Shown: positions 10,349 to 19,272 of the stretch, piece after piece
How positions within the stretch are numbered: the first letter of the stretch is position 1
How the letters are laid out: each line of letters begins with the position of its first letter
NCBI GenBank assembly: GCA_035384965.1
Contig: DAOOJE010000011.1
Span: forward strand, 1 to 64,000
Length of the DNA: 64,000 nt
Direction of reading: 5' to 3'
DNA from: JAAYVZ01 sp035384965
GTDB lineage: Bacteria; Acidobacteriota; Thermoanaerobaculia; Thermoanaerobaculales; Thermoanaerobaculaceae
The notes under the pieces: model-generated
Told to the model about the DNA's origin: nothing
Databases searched by the model: none
Seen by the model: the letters and a program-made list of their open reading frames with translations, nothing else
Program-made: the position numbers and the translations under genes

Positions 10349-11086
10349 ATGGCGCACAAGCTCGCAACCCCGGCCGCGGTCCTGGCAGCGTTCGCGCTGC
10401 TCGGCGTGACGGCCCCAGCAGTGGCGCAGCAGGACTGGGACTATCACTACGACTTGTCGCTTTCGGCCGTCGCGATCGGCAAGGAGGGGTTCATCCTCCC
10501 TTCGTACGCGGTCGGGGACCAGAAGGCGTACACCAGCAAGAGCCTGAGCGCCGACCTTTCGACCGGCGGCGGGGTCGCGTTCGGGGTCCGGAAGGCGAAG
10601 TGGTCGGTCGGGCTCGAGGTGCTCTCGGTCGGCTACGACTACACGACCAAGAGCGGCATCGAGGTCGACGCCGACCAGCTCCTCGCCGAGCTGGTCACGA
10701 CCTGGAGGTTCGGCAGCTCGTTCGACCTCCTGTTCGGCACCCGCTACTCGAAGCTGCGGTCCGACGTCGTCTACCCCGGGACGCCACCGTACGAGCGGCC
10801 GGGGGACGCGGACTGGGCCGACGCCTTCGTCGGCGGGCGCCTCGTCGTGCCGACCGGAGGCCGCGTCACGTTCCTGCTGCGCGGCGATGTCGGGGGATTC
10901 GGCCTGGCGTCCGACATGGTGTACCACGCACAGGCCAGGGTCGCCTTCAAGCTCGCCGACGCGGCTTCGCTCGCGGTCGGCTACCGCTACTGGGACTGGG
11001 ACTTCGAGAACCACAAGGGGCGGCAGAAGGTGATGTACGACATGACGCTGGCAGGCCCTTCCCTCGACCTAGTCTTCCACTTCTGA
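10349..11086 (+). CDS. Outer-membrane beta-barrel protein of unknown role
   Basis: A 245-aa protein with a signal peptide ending near AVAQQ and alternating polar/hydrophobic strands throughout. It ends in a terminal phenylalanine (LVFHF), the signal used by the BAM complex. The strands end in aromatic girdles such as YRYWDWDF. Length and strand number suggest an 8- to 10-stranded barrel of the OmpA/OmpW-like class without a periplasmic domain. ATG 10349 has an excellent site, ACAGGAGGGG. It is transcribed away from the cysteine-synthase gene and converges with the ceramide operon. No specific ligand can be inferred. Confidence 0.7.
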   Translation: MAHKLATPAAVLAAFALLGVTAPAVAQQDWDYHYDLSLSAVAIGKEGFILPSYAVGDQKAYTSKSLSADLSTGGGVAFGVRKAKWSVGLEVLSVGYDYTTKSGIEVDADQLLAELVTTWRFGSSFDLLFGTRYSKLRSDVVYPGTPPYERPGDADWADAFVGGRLVVPTGGRVTFLLRGDVGGFGLASDMVYHAQARVAFKLADAASLAVGYRYWDWDFENHKGRQKVMYDMTLAGPSLDLVFHF

Positions 11087-11170
11087 CGGGGAGGCGCGCC
11101 GAGAAGCCCCGCCCGCGGCTGGGCCGGCCCCGGGCCTCGACACCGTCGGCGGGACGGCAGGGAGAGGACG

Positions 11171-12304
11171 CTACAACGCCCGGGCGTAGATTCGGTACAC
11201 CTTGGCGAGCCTGGCGTCCATCAGCCTGACGGTTCGCTTGGCGAGTTCGTTGTCCTCGAGGATCCAGGAGTACTCGCACCACGAGTAGCCGTTTTCGAGA
11301 GCGGCACGGAGCCCCTGGTAGAACATCACGCCCTCGATGCCGCGCAGCCGGTACTGCTCCTTGACGCCCATCGTGATGAGGCGCAGCCCCGCCTTGCGGC
11401 GGCCCACGACGAGGGCGCGGATCAGCCGGAAGGGGTTCCACAACGTGCCGTTGAGGACGGCGAGCGCGGGGTTGGCGTCGGGCAGCGCGAGCAAGAACCC
11501 CGCCGGGTCGTCGCCCATGAAGGCGATGCGCAGCAGCTCGGGGACCGCGAGCGGCTTGAGTTCCCTGGCGAGCGCCGCGAACTCGGCGTCGCTCGTCGGC
11601 ACGAACCCCCAGTTGTCGGCCCACGCGCTGTTGTAGATGTCGCGAATCCAGACCGCCTCGACGTCGAGCCGCTCGAGGTTCGCCGCACGGCACACGAGAC
11701 CGGGCTCGCGCTTGCTCGTGCGCTCGGCCAGTCGGGCGAGCCGCTCGAGGGACGCGGGGTGCACTTCCGAGAGGTACGCGTGCAGGTCCTTGGCCTTCTC
11801 GAGCCCGGCCTGTTCCAGGAGTTCCTTGTATCGCCTGGGGTTGTACGCCATCATCACGGTCGGCGGGGTATCGAACCCGTCCACGAGGAGGCCGGCCTCG
11901 TAGTTGGTGGACGGGCTCACCGGCCCGAGCATGGCGTCGCACCCCCTGGACCGCAGCCAGTCCGCGGCCGCCTCCAGCAGCCCGTCGGCCACGGCCTGAT
12001 CGTCCTCACACTCGAAAAACCCGAAAAAGCCGGTCCTATCCTTGTGGTACGCGTTGTAGGCGTGGTTCGCGATCGCCACGACCCGCCCCACGACCCGGCT
12101 GCCGCGCCGGGCCAGGAAGATTTCCCGTTCGGCCGCGCCGTCCCGGTAAAAGGGGTGGCGGAGGTCGAGCAGCTCTCGCACCTTCGCGCGCAGCGGCGGA
12201 ACCCAGCACGGGTCGCCGGCGTACAAGCGCCACGGCAGGTCGATGAAACGGCGAAGGTCTCCGGGGCCGCTGGCGGCCGCAACCTGCAGCGTGGGCAGGT
12301 TCAC
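11171..12304 (-). CDS. GNAT-like acyltransferase, candidate bacterial ceramide synthase (bCerS)
   Basis: A 377-aa soluble protein with GNAT-like blocks: an N-terminal strand-helix region (FLARRGSRVVGRVVAIAN) and a second half with RLRGIEGVMFYQGL and the closing region SWCEYSWILEDN. It is the last gene of an operon: its GTG start overlaps the stop of the serine-palmitoyltransferase-like gene (GTGA). In Caulobacter the bacterial ceramide synthase, which acylates 3-ketosphinganine, is a GNAT-type protein of similar size encoded near spt (established knowledge, from memory). Seen: fold features and operon. Inferred: the ceramide role. Alternative: an acyltransferase acting on another amino-lipid. 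Confidence 0.6.
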   Translation of the reverse strand: MNLPTLQVAAASGPGDLRRFIDLPWRLYAGDPCWVPPLRAKVRELLDLRHPFYRDGAAEREIFLARRGSRVVGRVVAIANHAYNAYHKDRTGFFGFFECEDDQAVADGLLEAAADWLRSRGCDAMLGPVSPSTNYEAGLLVDGFDTPPTVMMAYNPRRYKELLEQAGLEKAKDLHAYLSEVHPASLERLARLAERTSKREPGLVCRAANLERLDVEAVWIRDIYNSAWADNWGFVPTSDAEFAALARELKPLAVPELLRIAFMGDDPAGFLLALPDANPALAVLNGTLWNPFRLIRALVVGRRKAGLRLITMGVKEQYRLRGIEGVMFYQGLRAALENGYSWCEYSWILEDNELAKRTVRLMDARLAKVYRIYARAL

Positions 12305-13524
12305 CGGATCAGCCCCACCTCGCGTCCGACCTTGGCAAAGGCGTCCAGGGCGCGGTCCAGGTGCTCGCGGGTGTGGGTAGCCATGTACGACGTGCGAAGC
12401 AGCGCCTGGTCGGGCGGCACCGCGGGTGCCACGACCGGGTTGACGAACACCCCTTCCTCCTGCAGCCGCCGGGCCATCAGGAACGCCAGACTCCAGTCGC
12501 CGCCGACGATGACAGGGATGACGGCGCTCTGCGATTCACCGGTGTCGAAGCCGAGGTTCTTGAGCCCCTCGGCCATGTAACGGGTGTTTTCCCACAGCCG
12601 GACCCGGCGCTCGGGTTCCCGTTCGATGATTTCCACTGCCTTGATCACCGACGCCACCGACGCCGGTGGCGGCGCCGCAGAGAAGATGAGCGATCGAGCC
12701 CGGTGCTTGATGTAGTCGATGACCTGTGCGTCGCCTGCAATGAAGCCGCCGACCGACGCCAGCGACTTCGAGAAGGTGCCCATCACGAGATCGACCTTGT
12801 CCTCGAGGCCGAAGTGCTCGGCCGTGCCGCGGCCGTGCTCGCCCAGGACACCGATGCCGTGGGCGTCGTCCACCATCACGCGCGAGCCGTGCCGGGCCGC
12901 CACCTCGACCAGGGCCGGAAGATCGACGATGTCGCCTTCCATCGAGAAGACGCCGTCGACCACGATCAGCGACGCCTTCCGGCTGTCGCGCACGGCCATG
13001 CGCCGGTCGAGATCGGCCATGTCGTTGTGCTCGAACTTCACCACCGTCCCGAAGCCCAGCCGCGCACCGTCGATGATGCAGGCGTGGTCCAGCTTGTCGA
13101 GGTACACCACGTCGCCGCGCTCGACCAGGCACGAGATGACGCCGAGGTTGACCTGGAAACCGGTCGAAAACGTCAGCGCAGCGGGTTTGTTGACGAAGCG
13201 GGCGAGCTTCTCCTCGAGTTCGACGTGGATGTCCAGGGTGCCGTTCAAAAAGCGGGAGCCGGCGCAGCCGGAGCCGTACCTGGAAATAGCGGCGCGGGCC
13301 GCCTCCTTCACCTCCGGGTGGTTCGTGAGCCCCAGGTAGTTGTTGGAGCCCAGCATCACGACCTCGCGCCCGTTCATCACGACCACGGGGTCCTGCGCCG
13401 AGGAAATGACCCGGAAATACGGGTACATCCCCGCCTGCCGCACCAGGTTCGCATCCTGGAAGTCGAAGCACTTTTGAAAGATATCGACCGATCTTGCGTC
13501 GTGGGAGCGGCTCGCGTCCGTCAT
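12301..13524 (-). CDS. spt: Serine palmitoyltransferase-like alpha-oxoamine synthase
   Basis: A 407-aa PLP enzyme that condenses an acyl-thioester with an amino acid, releasing CO2. Visible are the pyridine-ring Asp/His region VMVDDAHGIGVLGEHG and the Schiff-base lysine in GTFSKSLASVGG. An N-terminal extension (IFQKCFDFQDAN) followed by GSNNYLGL is typical of bacterial SPT. Relatives are BioF (8-amino-7-oxononanoate), Kbl (glycine acetyltransferase) and HemA. I prefer SPT because of the N-terminus and the neighbours: an NAD-dependent reductase upstream (4-base overlap) and a GNAT acyltransferase downstream (overlap), the other two steps of bacterial ceramide synthesis. There is no tdh or bio gene nearby. 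Confidence 0.75.
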   Translation of the reverse strand: MTDASRSHDARSVDIFQKCFDFQDANLVRQAGMYPYFRVISSAQDPVVVMNGREVVMLGSNNYLGLTNHPEVKEAARAAISRYGSGCAGSRFLNGTLDIHVELEEKLARFVNKPAALTFSTGFQVNLGVISCLVERGDVVYLDKLDHACIIDGARLGFGTVVKFEHNDMADLDRRMAVRDSRKASLIVVDGVFSMEGDIVDLPALVEVAARHGSRVMVDDAHGIGVLGEHGRGTAEHFGLEDKVDLVMGTFSKSLASVGGFIAGDAQVIDYIKHRARSLIFSAAPPPASVASVIKAVEIIEREPERRVRLWENTRYMAEGLKNLGFDTGESQSAVIPVIVGGDWSLAFLMARRLQEEGVFVNPVVAPAVPPDQALLRTSYMATHTREHLDRALDAFAKVGREVGLIR

Positions 13525-14582
13525 ACGGCGCGCATCTTAGCACGCGGTACCCAGTCATGCTGCCGGTACCACTCCCAGGTCCGGGCTGCGCCGTCTTCGA
13601 ACGGCACAAAACCGGGAAGGCCGAGGGCCGCCAGCGACTCGCCGGTGCGCGCCGCCCAGTGGCGCGCCAGCAGCTCGGTCGCCTTGTCCGAGGTCAGGGC
13701 GACGGTGCGGAACCCGAGGCGCTGCAAAAGGTCACCGCCCAGCCCTGCGGCTCGTACCACGACTGCCGGCAGCGGCACGACTCTCGCCCGCACGCCGCCG
13801 GCTGCCGCAATGGCGCGGACCAGTGCCCGGAGCGTGCGCGGGTGGGGCTCCCCGAGGTGCAGAACATGCCCGCTGCCGGTTCCCGCGGCGGCGGCGAGGA
13901 TCGCTCGCACGACGTCGGCGACGTAGGCAACGGTGACGAACCGCTCACCCGCCGGCACCGGCACGAGACCTCGGGCGGCCAGACGGAAAAACTGCAGGAT
14001 GTCGATGTCGCGCGGCCCAAACACGGCCGGAGGGCGGAGCACGAGCCACGGGCCGGGGTGTCGCCGCACCTCGCGCTCGCCGCCCAGCTTCGACCGACCG
14101 TACGCGGACACGGGCGACGGCTCGTCCTCCGGCGCTCGCCCTCCTGGCTCGCGGCTGGGGCCGGCGGCGGCCAGCGAGGAAAGATGCACGAGCCTCGCGT
14201 CCGGAGCCCGGGCGGCCAGGGCCTCGACGAGGAGCGCGGTCCCCAGGCGGTTGGCGCGGTCGAACGAGGTCTCGTCGGGCGCCCGCACCAGCCCCGCGAG
14301 GTGGAGGACCGTGGCGGCGCCGTCCGCGAGCCGGCCGACAGCAGCGCCGTCGAGGAGGTCGCCCCCCACGACCTCGACAGCAGGAGCCAGCTCGGCCGGC
14401 AGCCGGCCGGGGTCGCGCACCAGCACCCGCGGCCGGATCCCGCTGCGCACGAGAACCTGCAGGAGGTTGGTGCCGATGAACCCGGTGGCGCCGGTGACGG
14501 CGACGGGCGGCGCGAGGCGGGCCGTCCACCCGGCCAGCTCGCTGTCGGTGATGTCCGGCGCGAGTGCGGCCCAGCCGTGCAT
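13521..14582 (-). CDS. NAD-dependent epimerase/dehydratase, candidate ceramide reductase (CerR)
   Basis: A 353-aa extended short-chain dehydrogenase. The nucleotide-binding motif is GATGFIGTN near residue 30, with a catalytic YxxxK in SAYGRSKLGGE and an upstream serine in HLSSLAAAG. The second half differs from sugar-nucleotide epimerases, as in lipid-acting members. It overlaps spt by 4 bases (ATGA). In Caulobacter CerR is an enzyme of this family that reduces the 3-keto group of ceramide (known). Its place in the operon suggests the same role here (inference). Alternatives are a 3-beta-hydroxysteroid-like or sugar-modifying enzyme. ATG 14582 lies one base after the upstream stop. Confidence 0.6.
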   Translation of the reverse strand: MHGWAALAPDITDSELAGWTARLAPPVAVTGATGFIGTNLLQVLVRSGIRPRVLVRDPGRLPAELAPAVEVVGGDLLDGAAVGRLADGAATVLHLAGLVRAPDETSFDRANRLGTALLVEALAARAPDARLVHLSSLAAAGPSREPGGRAPEDEPSPVSAYGRSKLGGEREVRRHPGPWLVLRPPAVFGPRDIDILQFFRLAARGLVPVPAGERFVTVAYVADVVRAILAAAAGTGSGHVLHLGEPHPRTLRALVRAIAAAGGVRARVVPLPAVVVRAAGLGGDLLQRLGFRTVALTSDKATELLARHWAARTGESLAALGLPGFVPFEDGAARTWEWYRQHDWVPRAKMRAV

Positions 14583-14583
14583 G

Positions 14584-15054
14584 TCAGGGCTCCGCGACGT
14601 ACTCGGCCCAGGTGTGCGGCGTCTCCCAGACCCGCACCCGCTCGACCGTCACGCCCTCGGGCACCCGGTAGAGCGCGCCGTCATCGCCCTGCACCTCGGC
14701 CCCGGGGCGAAACTCCCCGCTGATCACGCCGAACAGGTGGCGGGCGATCACCTCCGTGGTCGGGTCGCCCTCCTCCATCAGCACCACCCTCTCGACAAAC
14801 GGCGCGAACGCCTCGCGCAGGGGATCGTCGGACGCCAGCAGCATGGCGTGGTCGAAACGCTCGAGCGCCCGCACCACGACCTGTTTGAGCGCCTTGTAGT
14901 CGCACACCATGTCGGAGGCATCGAGCGAGGGCGCTCGCAGCACCACCTCCACGACCCGCGTATGGCCGTGCGGGAACCGGCACTTGCCAGGGTGCTTGTG
15001 GAGCCGGTGTCCCGCCTCGATCTCGAACCTCCGGGCAATGCGGAAATAGCCCAC
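14584..15054 (-). CDS. 6-pyruvoyl-tetrahydropterin synthase / QueD-like protein
   Basis: A 156-aa tunnelling-fold enzyme. The zinc ligands are visible as His in EAGHRL and HGH in FPHGHT, with the catalytic cysteine in PGKCRFPHGHT. QueD converts dihydroneopterin triphosphate to 6-carboxytetrahydropterin in queuosine synthesis; PTPS relatives make tetrahydrobiopterin precursors. It is longer than typical QueD (about 120 aa) owing to an insertion and a C-terminal tail, so substrate is uncertain. The GTG start at 15054 follows GGGAGGGG. It is the first gene of the ceramide operon, only one base before the epimerase start, an unexpected partnership. Confidence 0.8.
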   Translation of the reverse strand: MGYFRIARRFEIEAGHRLHKHPGKCRFPHGHTRVVEVVLRAPSLDASDMVCDYKALKQVVVRALERFDHAMLLASDDPLREAFAPFVERVVLMEEGDPTTEVIARHLFGVISGEFRPGAEVQGDDGALYRVPEGVTVERVRVWETPHTWAEYVAEP

Positions 15055-15151
15055 GTCCCCTCCCGCCGTGGAGTCTAGTGCCTGGAGACCGGAAACGACA
15101 GAGGCCGGGCGGCGGCGCCCGCACCGGGCGCCACGACCCCGGAAGGAGCCT

Positions 15152-16024
15152 CTACCGCTGCCGCTCGCTGCGCCGCGGCAGCATTTCCAGTCCGAGCCCC
15201 CCGAGCACCAGCGCCGCGCCCGGCACGACGTGCAACGGCGGCGCCTCGCCGAGGATCGCCCAGGTCAGCAGCGTCGCACCGACCGGCTCCAGCAGCACTG
15301 CCAGGTTCACCCGGTACGCCTCGAGATGGGCGAGCGCCCAGTTCAGCATCGTGTGCCCGACGAGCGTCGGTCCGACCGCCATGCCGAGCAGCGGCAGCCA
15401 CGAGACCGCGGTCCGCGGACAGAACGGCGTGCCCGAGGCGAGGACGGCTGCCGCCAGCACCGCTGCTGCCACGCCGTTGACGACCGCCAGGTAGCCCAGC
15501 AACGGCGCTTTGGCCCGCATGCGCTTGCCGATGACGATGTACCCCGCCACCGCGAACGCCCCCCCGAGCGCCATGGCATCTCCGAGCAGTGTTCGCGGCG
15601 ACAGCTCGAAGTCGCCCCAGGAGATGACCGTCACTCCGGTCATGGCGAGCCCGAACGTCAGCAGGTTGGAGGCGCGGATCGGCACCCCCAAAAAGCGCGG
15701 AGAGAGCAGCAGCACCCACAGCGGCGTGGTGGTCACGAGCACAACGGAGGCCGACACCGAGGTGAGGAACAGCGACGGGATCCACAGCCCGAAGTGCACG
15801 GCGAGCAACGCTCCCGCCCACGCGGAGGGACGCCCGGCTCCGGCCGGCAGTGGCAGCTCGCCGCGCACGAAGGCAATCGGGACCAGCAGCGCGGTGGCCA
15901 GCACGAGCCGCCACATCGCCACCGCGAGGGGCGCCGCCTCGGTCATGCGCGCCAGCGGCGCGCCCCACGAGATCGCGACCACCGCGAGGGCGAGCCCGCA
16001 CAGGGCAGAACAGCGGCGGGTCAT
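15152..16024 (-). CDS. EamA/DMT family transporter
   Basis: A 290-aa inner-membrane protein with about ten hydrophobic helices arranged as two EamA repeats. Typical motifs are WGAPLARMTEA in helix 1, FLTSVSASVV and TLVGHTMLNWALA in the second repeat, and a closing GGLGLEMLPRR. The family exports or imports small metabolites such as amino acids or nucleosides; substrate unknown. Its ATG overlaps the stop of the amidase gene (ATGA), so the two are co-transcribed. The first residues are in frame with a long open stretch inside the amidase gene, but the length and hydrophobicity support the start at 16024. Confidence 0.85.
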   Translation of the reverse strand: MTRRCSALCGLALAVVAISWGAPLARMTEAAPLAVAMWRLVLATALLVPIAFVRGELPLPAGAGRPSAWAGALLAVHFGLWIPSLFLTSVSASVVLVTTTPLWVLLLSPRFLGVPIRASNLLTFGLAMTGVTVISWGDFELSPRTLLGDAMALGGAFAVAGYIVIGKRMRAKAPLLGYLAVVNGVAAAVLAAAVLASGTPFCPRTAVSWLPLLGMAVGPTLVGHTMLNWALAHLEAYRVNLAVLLEPVGATLLTWAILGEAPPLHVVPGAALVLGGLGLEMLPRRSERQR

Positions 16025-17871
16025 CGCGAAAACGCCTCGGCCAGCCCGGCCGCCAGTGCCAGCGCCAGCTTTTCTCTGAACCGCGCCGTCTGCAACAGGG
16101 CGCGGTCCTCCTCGTTGGCGAGGTTCGAGATTTCCACCAGCACCGAGGTCGGCACGCGGTTGTAGCGGAGCACCGCGGGCACCCAGCGGGAACCGCCGCG
16201 CAGTACCGAGGAGCGAACCGGGCGGTACGGATGCACCGCCACACCGAAGCGCTCGGCGGAGCGCACGAGGGCGTCGCCGAGCTGCCCGGACAGCGCCTCG
16301 GCGCGCGAGTTGAAGGCGTCGGGAAAACGCGGCGCCTTGAGGGTGCGGGCCTCCTCGCAGGACCAGACGGTGGCCGGATCGGGCGCCCGGGCGGCGCGGA
16401 GGTGCCGGGAGGGCACGTACACCATGAGGCCCCGCACCGATGGGTGGAGCGAGTCGGCGTGGATCGACACGAAGGCGACCCGCTCGGGTTCCACTTTCTG
16501 GCTCCGGAGGCGTTCGAGGATCGAATTGGCGAGCACCCATCGTAGGTGTACCCCGGTCGACGCGTCGGCGAGGTCGTACGGCGGCGTCACGAGAAGCTTC
16601 TGCTGCCGGCCGGCCGGCAGCGTATCGCGCTCCGGTGGGGTGTCGCCCTGACCGACGTCGCGCACCGTCAGCCACACCGTGGCCTTGCTGTCGCGCTGGA
16701 GCGCGCGCCGCAGCCGGCTGGCCATGTCGTACACGTAGGTGCTTTCCCACACGCCGCCGACAATGGCGCCGGTGTCGGCGCCGCCGTGACCGGCGTCGAT
16801 GATGACGTGGATCCCGTCCAGGTTGGAGGCACTGATGGCGCGCCGGATGGCCGCCAGCTCCTCGCGGTCCTTCTCCCACTCCCGCCGCCGCGGGTCCGAG
16901 GCCGGCAGGTACTCGGGCAGCAGCAGTTCGAGCGGGATGCGCACCGGGTATCCGACGGGGATGGCGGTGACGTCCTCGATCCCCGACAACCGCGCGAGTT
17001 CGGCCGCCGTTGCGTTGACGTCCGCCGCCAGAAGCTGGCCCGTGAAACGCACGACCACCGCCGAGTACAGCGCCTCGCCCGGCCGTAGCCTGTAGACCGC
17101 ATGGTCCTTGCCGTACTCGAGCACCGGCTCCTCGCCGGCCGGCGGCACGGGCCGGTCGCCTGCCGTCGGCCGGGAGGATGGCGAGGCCATCGGCGTCCGC
17201 CTCGCCGGGGCCGGTGTCGCACCGGGGGAGGGGGTGGGGGCAGCCGGGGGGCTGACAGGGGTCGCGGTCGCCGCCGGCGCGGGAGGCTGCGTCGGCGCCG
17301 GCGTGGGAGCGAACGGCTCGCCCTCGGGACGCAGGGTGCGCAGCTCGGGGCGCAGCAGTCGGGCCGGGATCAGCACCTTGGCGCCGCGCGGGGGAAAGAG
17401 TCCGAGCCCGGGGTTGGCCTCGCGCAGCTCGGGGTAGCGAGCTCCGTCACCGCTGAACCACTCGGCCATCTCCCACCACGACTCCGCGTCTCCCCGCCAG
17501 GGAGCGGTAATGACGTGGACCCACCCCTCCGGCGCCCGCCGGTCGCGCGGAAAAAGCGCCTTGAACACGGCCGACACGCGCTCGCCCCGAAGTAACGTGA
17601 TCGGGATTCTCACTCGCACGTCGCGCAGTGGCCAGCTCAGGCCGCCGTTGGCCGCCTGCAGCTCGGCAGCCAGTCGAGCGTTCCCGCACAGCCGCGCGGC
17701 CAAGCCGGTCCAGCCCTCGCCGCGGCGCGCCAGGGTCAGAAGGACGGGCGGCTCGCCGCGCACCCACTCCGCGCGGTCGCCCCCCGGCACCCGCGCCTGC
17801 AACGCCGGCTGGGCGGCGGCGAGCGAAAGCGCTAAGAGAACTGGAGCGACGGTCACGCCGGCCTCACGCAC
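16021..17871 (-). CDS. N-acetylmuramoyl-L-alanine amidase (Amidase_3) with LysM-like N-terminal part
   Basis: A 616-aa exported cell-wall hydrolase. A signal peptide (APVLLALSLAAAQPALQA) is followed by two regions resembling LysM/FimV modules (GEGWTGLAARLCGN and AESWWEMAEWFSGDG). Then come a Pro/Thr/Ala-rich linker (about 190-240), another carbohydrate-binding-like segment, and the zinc amidase domain from about residue 350. Zinc ligands and catalytic residues are in DAGHGGADTG, ESTYVYDMA, SIHADS and the glutamate in VEISNLAN. It cleaves the stem peptide from MurNAc, typically for daughter-cell separation. The GTG at 17871 is used; a second GTG five codons later has TGAGG in front and is an equal candidate. 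Confidence 0.88.
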   Translation of the reverse strand: MREAGVTVAPVLLALSLAAAQPALQARVPGGDRAEWVRGEPPVLLTLARRGEGWTGLAARLCGNARLAAELQAANGGLSWPLRDVRVRIPITLLRGERVSAVFKALFPRDRRAPEGWVHVITAPWRGDAESWWEMAEWFSGDGARYPELREANPGLGLFPPRGAKVLIPARLLRPELRTLRPEGEPFAPTPAPTQPPAPAATATPVSPPAAPTPSPGATPAPARRTPMASPSSRPTAGDRPVPPAGEEPVLEYGKDHAVYRLRPGEALYSAVVVRFTGQLLAADVNATAAELARLSGIEDVTAIPVGYPVRIPLELLLPEYLPASDPRRREWEKDREELAAIRRAISASNLDGIHVIIDAGHGGADTGAIVGGVWESTYVYDMASRLRRALQRDSKATVWLTVRDVGQGDTPPERDTLPAGRQQKLLVTPPYDLADASTGVHLRWVLANSILERLRSQKVEPERVAFVSIHADSLHPSVRGLMVYVPSRHLRAARAPDPATVWSCEEARTLKAPRFPDAFNSRAEALSGQLGDALVRSAERFGVAVHPYRPVRSSVLRGGSRWVPAVLRYNRVPTSVLVEISNLANEEDRALLQTARFREKLALALAAGLAEAFSR

Positions 17872-17928
17872 CGGCCGGCGTCAAGCGCGGCCACGGCTTA
17901 CCTCCGACGGGCCCGTGGAAGCCGTATC

Positions 17929-19272
17929 ATGGCCGGGATGGTAGCACGTGCGTGGGCATCGGCCTGGTGGCCACCGGCGGGTGGCGGACGCTGTGCCATC
18001 TGCAGCCAGGCCAGCGGGCACCTGGGGCCGGTGGCGCTGGCGGGTGTCCGCGCACTCGCGCTCGACCTGCTGTCCTCCGGCGATCCCCGCGCCCAGGCGG
18101 AGGCTGCCGTGACCGCGCTCGCGTCGTTTGGTGGCAGCGACGTCTCGCTGCTCGCGCCCGAAGCCGAGGAAGCCTGGCGCGTGGTGGTGAGCTCGCGGCC
18201 GGGTGTCCACGACGACGTGCTGCTGGGCGGTTCGCGCTGGCCCGAGCTGGCCGCCGCCCGCCGCGAGGCAACGCCCGTGCTGCCGCAAGCCGGAGCCGGG
18301 GAAGCCCCCCGCAGCGGCGCTCTCGTACTGCCGGTCGCCAACCTCTGCCCGGCGGCGGGGCCCGTGGTGCTCTTCCTGCAGCTCCCCGAGCCCGCAGGGC
18401 TCGAGCCGTTGAGCCTCGCCGTCCTCGTCGCCCACCTGCTCCTGCACCGCCTGAGCGGGAACGACCCGCTGCAGACCGCTGCGGCGTTCGGCGTCCGCCC
18501 CCCGCCTGGACTCGCGCTTCAGTCGGGGCTGCCGGCCAGGCTCGCGGAACTCGAGGCGGCCAACCGCCGCCTCGAGGAGCTGGCTCGCCTGCGCGCCCGC
18601 TTCGTGAGCGACGCCGCCCACGAGCTCAAGACGCCGCTCGCCATCCTGCGCTCGTACCTGGAGGCCCTGTCGACCGACCTGGTCGCCGGGCTCGACCGCG
18701 AGCAGCGCGACTTCCTGGCCGCGGCCGAGGAAGGGGCGCGCCGGCTCCAGCGTCTGGTCGAGGAGCTGCTGGATCTCGCCGCCCTCGAGTCCGGCAACCT
18801 GCCGCTGCAACTGGGGGCCGTGGACGCGCCGTCCGCCCTCCGGGACGCCTTCGAGGAGCTGCGCCCCCTTGCCTGTCGCGGCGGCGTGGATCTGCGGCTG
18901 GGCCCCCTCGCGTCGGTCACCGCGCGGGCCGATCCGGTCCGCCTCGCGCAGGTGCTGCGCAACCTCCTCGACAACGCCCTCAAGTACACCCCGCCCGGCG
19001 GCCAGGTGCGCCTCGCCTGCCGCCGACGCGGCAACCACGCAGTGCTGGAGGTGACCGACACCGGCGTGGGCATCCCCGCCGAGGAGCTGCCGCGCATCTT
19101 CGACGAGTTCTTCCGCGCCCGCCACACGCCGGCCAGCGACGGGGCCGGCCTCGGGCTGGCGATCGTCCGTCGCCTCGTGCAGGCCATGGGTGGGCGCATC
19201 GACGTCACCAGCCAGCGCGGCGCGGGCAGCCGCTTTGCGGTCGAGCTTCCGGCCTGGACCGGCGAGCCATGA
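17929..19272 (+). CDS. Sensor histidine kinase
   Basis: A 447-aa kinase without obvious membrane helices. The N-terminal 200 residues look like a degenerate GAF-type sensor. A short coiled coil (LAELEAANRRLEELARL) leads to the HisKA helix with the phospho-accepting histidine in SDAAHELKTPLAIL. The ATPase domain has the N box NLLDNALKYTPPGG, G1 DTGVGIP and G2 GAGLGLAIV. No response regulator is adjacent, so the partner is unknown. Its stop overlaps the start of the tRNA nucleotidyltransferase gene, and PilT follows, making an unusual three-gene unit. Confidence 0.88.
   Translation: MAGMVARAWASAWWPPAGGGRCAICSQASGHLGPVALAGVRALALDLLSSGDPRAQAEAAVTALASFGGSDVSLLAPEAEEAWRVVVSSRPGVHDDVLLGGSRWPELAAARREATPVLPQAGAGEAPRSGALVLPVANLCPAAGPVVLFLQLPEPAGLEPLSLAVLVAHLLLHRLSGNDPLQTAAAFGVRPPPGLALQSGLPARLAELEAANRRLEELARLRARFVSDAAHELKTPLAILRSYLEALSTDLVAGLDREQRDFLAAAEEGARRLQRLVEELLDLAALESGNLPLQLGAVDAPSALRDAFEELRPLACRGGVDLRLGPLASVTARADPVRLAQVLRNLLDNALKYTPPGGQVRLACRRRGNHAVLEVTDTGVGIPAEELPRIFDEFFRARHTPASDGAGLGLAIVRRLVQAMGGRIDVTSQRGAGSRFAVELPAWTGEP

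Noticed and set aside
12301..13524. Kbl (2-amino-3-ketobutyrate ligase) or BioF assignment
   Set aside because: No tdh or bio genes adjacent, and the flanking reductase and GNAT genes fit ceramide synthesis better; only a phylogeny would settle it.
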